From: Smittium mucronatum
Lineage: Eukaryota > Kickxellomycota > Harpellomycetes > Harpellales > Legeriomycetaceae
Length of the DNA: 12,205 nucleotides
Assembly: GCA_001953115.1 (NCBI GenBank)
Contig: LSSL01000139.1
Coordinates: 1 to 12,205, forward strand
Direction: 5' to 3'
The notes beneath the pieces are model-generated. The model had not been told where the DNA came from. It saw only the letters and a program-made list of their open reading frames with translations, and ran no database searches. Shown piece by piece: positions 8,555 to 12,205 of the stretch. The translations under genes and the position numbers were made by a program. Position 1 is the stretch's first letter. Each line of letters begins with the position of its first letter.

Positions 8555-8921
8555 AAAAAAATCAAGCCACACCCCTTCCACTGTAAAAACCAATTGGGCC
8601 TCAAATAAAAAATCAAAAAAATGATATAAGTTTTAATAAGAATAACAAAAATTTCTATAAGATAAGAAAACAATTCAAATAGAAAGTTGCAAATTGGAGT
8701 ATTTAGGCTAAATCTCTTCGATATTACTAGAAATATGAGAAAACTTTTCAAGTAAAATATGAGTTGTAATTGTGATTTATGAAGAGTAAAAAAAATCATC
8801 AAAAAAGAAAAATTCAAAGAAATAACAAAATCATCACACATTAAACTAATTACAAAACTTCCCCTTATGCGAAGATACTCAAACTAAAACTTACTTTATA
8901 AATCACATAGTAAAAAATTAG

Positions 8922-11439
8922 GCAGCTTGTATTCTTCATCTTCCAAAGGATGGCACAGTGAATGGTGAAGCTAAGAGACTCACCTCGACTCACACAAATC
9001 CAAAATAAATCCATAAGGAAGAAAATGAAATAATTCAAGATATCACACTATTACTCGAAGAGAAAGACATAGAAATAGTGAAAGATCGAAAAGAAATCAC
9101 TAAAAAAATTTTACAATCCCAAAGAAGACTTGATATTAGAGAAAATGTTTTATTATAGAAAGCTAAATTCATAAGTTAAAGAAAATAGCTTCAGAATCGA
9201 ATCCCTGGAATAAATTTTTTTTTCTTTTTTTTTTTTGAGCAGAATTTAGCTAAAACCATTTTCAGTTATTAAAAATAAAAGGCTAAATGGTATCTTAACA
9301 AAAGATGTTTTTTTTTTCATATTATATCAGAAAATGAAAAGTTTCTTCTTGAGAGAAAAAAAAGTTCTAACTCAGGGTTCTGCCTTTCAGGCTATGTATA
9401 ATTTGACTGGAAGTTTTGAAATACCACGAGACTTGTATTTATCTTATACAAATTTCCTGGTAGCTAAAATTTTTCATACTAAGGCAACAAAATAGTTTTG
9501 ATAATTTTAATACAATTTTGCGACCTGAATATAAACCTTAAATATTCAAAGTTAAAGGTTTTATTATCAGGTATAAAGTTGAGTAAATCTTCTGTAAAAC
9601 GAATTCAATCATTTGGAATTATATTAATAATTATATTTTTTAGACATATTATTTGTATTATACCCCCAACAAAGATAAGAGACCTAAGACGGGATTAATC
9701 AAGATTAGTCAACAATATTGCAGTAAAATTTCTAGATTAGCATTATTTATAGAAAAATTTAAAAGAAATGTTAATAGTTTTGATTCTAAAAAAATCGATG
9801 CTGATGAGGCTATTGGGATTGAAATGCGACTCACAGAAATATCTGCGACCCTGATCAGCAATTATGGAAATAAGTCGTAATGAAATAAAAACCCCGGTTA
9901 TTTTGGCGCTGTCGGCTCAAAAGGTATAGCGGAAAATGATTTTTCTCTGAATTTCCACATCTCGATTTACCCACGGAAACAAGAGATGATGCAGTATGAA
10001 CGTCTATTGATTCGAATTATTATATTTAGTTTTTGATTAAATCAGAAAAAATAAACACGGCATTTATAGGATAATCATTTGAAAATTTTATTAAGAGAGT
10101 TATTTCTAAAAAAGATGTTGTATCTACGATATTATATAATAAGAAAATCACGTCCTTTTTCTCCGTGAAAAATTTGATGAGACATTTTCTAATAACCTGT
10201 TTAATCTTCATGGACACTACTATTCGATAAAAAAGAGGGGGAAAAATCCTTTAACTAACACTTGTATGAACCCTGAAAATTCACATATAAGACTAACTTC
10301 TCAGGTATAGTTTTTAATGTTATAATAAACTTGCAAAGCAGTAAAAAAGAGATAAAGAATATATCGTGTTCATTTATTCACATCAGTTCTCAAAAGGAAG
10401 ATATAAATTTTCGACAATTAACTAATGTGACATCAACATGCTTTTTGTAATTCTCTAGAATACAGTTGGAACAAGTAGAAAATCTTAATGCTGGCCACCC
10501 TAAAAAGCGATGCCGCAGATAATTCATTAGGATTCCAGAAAAAATATCAATATAAAATAAATATACCACTCTAAATATCTGCTTTATGGCTTTTAATTCA
10601 GCCCAAAGTGTGGATTTCAACAACTAAGACTTTCCAAAGGCATCAATAGTTCCAAAAATGATAGGGAAAAACTTTTCCTTACCGAATAACAAAATTTAGA
10701 ATCTCATATCATATAGAATAAGCTGTATATCTTCGAGGCAGATAGCGTCGTTTTAAACGCTTGTGGAGTAATGCTAAAAAGCAAAAAAAAGCTTGAAAAT
10801 AGCCTAGATATGAAGCTATAAAAAAGAATTCTAAAATATAGGTCATCAGAAAGGGGTAATGGTCCAATCACTCTCATTGAAATAATTAACTCCTTAGCCA
10901 AAAATCCAATCAATATTAAGCGGCAAACAATTGCAGTTCGATCATATAGTTCTGTAATTCTTGATTTAGTTGAAACCCAAGAAAAGGATACTAAAGATTT
11001 AATCCTAATAAGATTCTTGGAAAAAATTGAAAAGATTTAATAATCATTATATTTTAAGAGTATATTAAATGTTACCAATTAATACAAAGAAAAATATTAT
11101 GGGGACCAAATAAAGACATAAGCATCAAGGAAGTAAAAAAAAATCAAGTTAAACTTTAGAGATAGCTCAGTTTCTAACAGCTGGATATCCTTGGACTGCA
11201 TTGCGATGATTCTTTTTTTAAAGTATAAAACTCAAAATATAATCGTTGTGGCTTCAGAATAAAAAAGTAAAGAAAAAATAACAGAGTCCCTGTACAATAT
11301 CAACATATAGAAACTCCTTGATATATCTAGCGGGGTCTTTTGAAAATTAAGAGTATAAAGTTGTCTAGAACCTATAAAGAAATCTTCACGAGACATTAAA
11401 CTAAGTTTATATAAACGGGCTAAAACTATCTATAAATAA
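8922..11439 (+). pseudogene. Decayed + strand coding locus (unidentified protein or mobile element)
   Basis: Successive open stretches on the + strand have mixed, charged, protein-like composition. They are: 8922-9155 (one TAA at 9006; a charged helical segment with LLLEEKDIEIVKDRKEITKK); 9250-9492 (81 codons, internal ATG at 9334, FEIPRDLYLSYTNFL); 9644-9877 (FIEKFKRNVNSFDSKKID, EAIGIEMRLTEIS); 9940-10227 (three stops, then FENFIKRVISKKDVVSTIL); 10597-11037 (three stops, then 72 clean codons with GPITLIEIINSLAKNP); and 11137-11439, where WISLDCIAMILF and SLYKRAKTI are separated by in-frame stops. From 10597 onward most of it stays in one frame. I recognise no domain. The helical segments followed by a 'NPINIKR..AVRSYSS' block loosely recall ORF1 of fungal Tad1-type LINEs, but this is inference. 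Several separate relics are also possible. Confidence 0.35.
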
Positions 11440-11961
11440 TCACTCTAAACCTTTATCCGTATAATAACATCATATATATATACTCGATATCTGTTCAAAT
11501 TTAAATACCTCAAGACTCGCTAATACCCAAGGGGAAAAAAATTGGAGCGAAAACTGCTTTAAAAGTCAGGATATATGTTGAAAATATAGTAACACATTCT
11601 CTCCTATCAGTCCACCCTATGTTTAACTTTTATCATTTCTTGTCTATACAGATTAGGGATAACATACCGGAATAAATGTTTCCTCTAAAGTAAACTAATA
11701 TGTCCCTTCCCTAAAAAGTTTTAATAGTTAAAATTTACTCCAATAACAAATATAAATTATTATTTTTTGAAAAAAGTGACGCATTAAGTTACACCCACTA
11801 AACCCCTTCATACCTTTGTAGAAATATGGTAAAAATTATCTTTCATGCAAAAAAAGGTACTTTATCAATTTAATTGAAAATTGATTGGCTTTTTATGCTA
11901 ACCTAATTGATAGATATTTCGAATTTACATATTCAAGATTAAAATGATTGATTTTCTCTTC
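11440..11961. other. Gene-free AT-rich spacer
   Basis: About 520 bases with stops in all frames and no motif that I can support. A small palindrome (TCAATT, T, AATTGA at 11865-11877) is the only structure noticed. Confidence 0.55.
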
Positions 11962-12012
11962 ACTTCTTTTCTAGAACTTTTTATTAATTTTAAAATAAAT
12001 TTTTCGAAAAAA
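11962..12012 (+). repeat. 51-bp dispersed direct repeat, right copy
   Basis: Counterpart of 8504-8554 in the same orientation, 3.4 kb downstream. The identity is strongest over the central AGAACTTTTTATTAA and TTTAAAATAAATTT segments. It could be a remnant of a terminal repeat or of an interspersed element. Confidence 0.55.
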
Positions 12013-12151
12013 TATAATATAAAATTCACCTAACTTATAATAATAAAAATTGATATTTGATCTTGCAAGTGATTAATGTAATATAAAAACACAAAATTTT
12101 ACGCTTAATTATTGAAATAAAAATCCTTTCTTTATTAAAATTATACAACAA

Positions 12152-12199
<48 letters not shown>
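12152..12199. repeat. (AAT)16 microsatellite
   Basis: An uninterrupted trinucleotide run of 16 AAT units (48 bp), ending six bases before the window edge, where the phase breaks to AAATAT. Confidence 0.95.
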
Positions 12200-12204
<5 letters not shown>

Positions 12205-12205
12205 T

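Noticed and set aside
8506..8841. Minus-strand open frame of 111 codons
   Set aside because: The translation is almost entirely Phe, Leu, Ile, Ser and Lys from T- and A-rich runs, with no motif. It starts in the 51-bp repeat and crosses a poly(A) tract, so it is most likely compositional.
9185..9236. B-box-like ATCGAATCC followed by a T-run
   Set aside because: The T-arm cannot pair and no D-arm or acceptor stem is present upstream, so it is not a tRNA gene.
9571..9643. Possible 73-nt GT-AG intron (GTATAAAG to TTTTTTAG) before the 9644 open stretch
   Set aside because: Joining it does not connect to a sustained upstream frame in any phase. Such T-rich AG ends are common here.
10390..10623. 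Minus-strand open frame of 77 codons
   Set aside because: No recognisable domain. It overlaps the margin of the plus-strand relic, and its length is not unusual for chance in this window.
11155..11215. tRNA-like A-box (TAGCTCAG) near 11163
   Set aside because: No matching B-box, anticodon arm or acceptor pairing follows. The stretch reads as part of the decayed coding frame.
1..12205. CRISPR array, bacterial operon signals or riboswitches
   Set aside because: There are no regularly spaced identical repeats and no ribosome-binding sites before starts. The spliced gene structure points to a eukaryote.

Overview
The window looks like a piece of an AT-rich, intron-bearing eukaryotic genome, most likely an ascomycete fungus. 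The evidence is a family of secreted, leucine-rich proteins that resemble the fungal Ecm33/Sps2 group of GPI-anchored cell-surface proteins. One copy has a GPI-type tail, one has a 78-nt GT-AG intron just after its signal peptide, and the spacers are long and AT-rich. The species cannot be named from the sequence alone.

The left half (1-6800) is a same-strand array of three Ecm33-like paralogues. Copy A (1-833) is cut at its 5' end by the window edge and ends in a Ser/Thr-rich stalk and a GPI signal. Copy psi-B (3297-4413) can be followed over nearly its whole length by alignment to copy C, but it has frameshifts, stop codons and a mutated splice donor, so it is a pseudogene. Copy C (5707-6795, two exons, 336 aa) is intact. 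Its start and intron are inferred here: the open frame on exon 2 lacks the first 42 residues, which are recovered by splicing to a signal-peptide exon. Copy C stops where the stalk begins in copy A, so it has no GPI anchor and may be a freely secreted form. The three copies thus show three fates: anchored, dead and soluble.

The right half (6800-12205) has no intact gene that I recognise. From about 8.0 to 11.4 kb the + strand holds successive open stretches with protein-like composition, broken by stops and frame changes. I read this as one or more decayed coding loci, perhaps a mobile element, without being able to name the family. A 51-bp imperfect direct repeat (8504-8554 and 11962-12012) brackets most of this relic. 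The window ends in a 48-bp (AAT)16 microsatellite. The other spacers hold small hairpins, short repeats and a GC-richer island (about 1.99-2.5 kb), but no RNA gene or CRISPR array that I can support.
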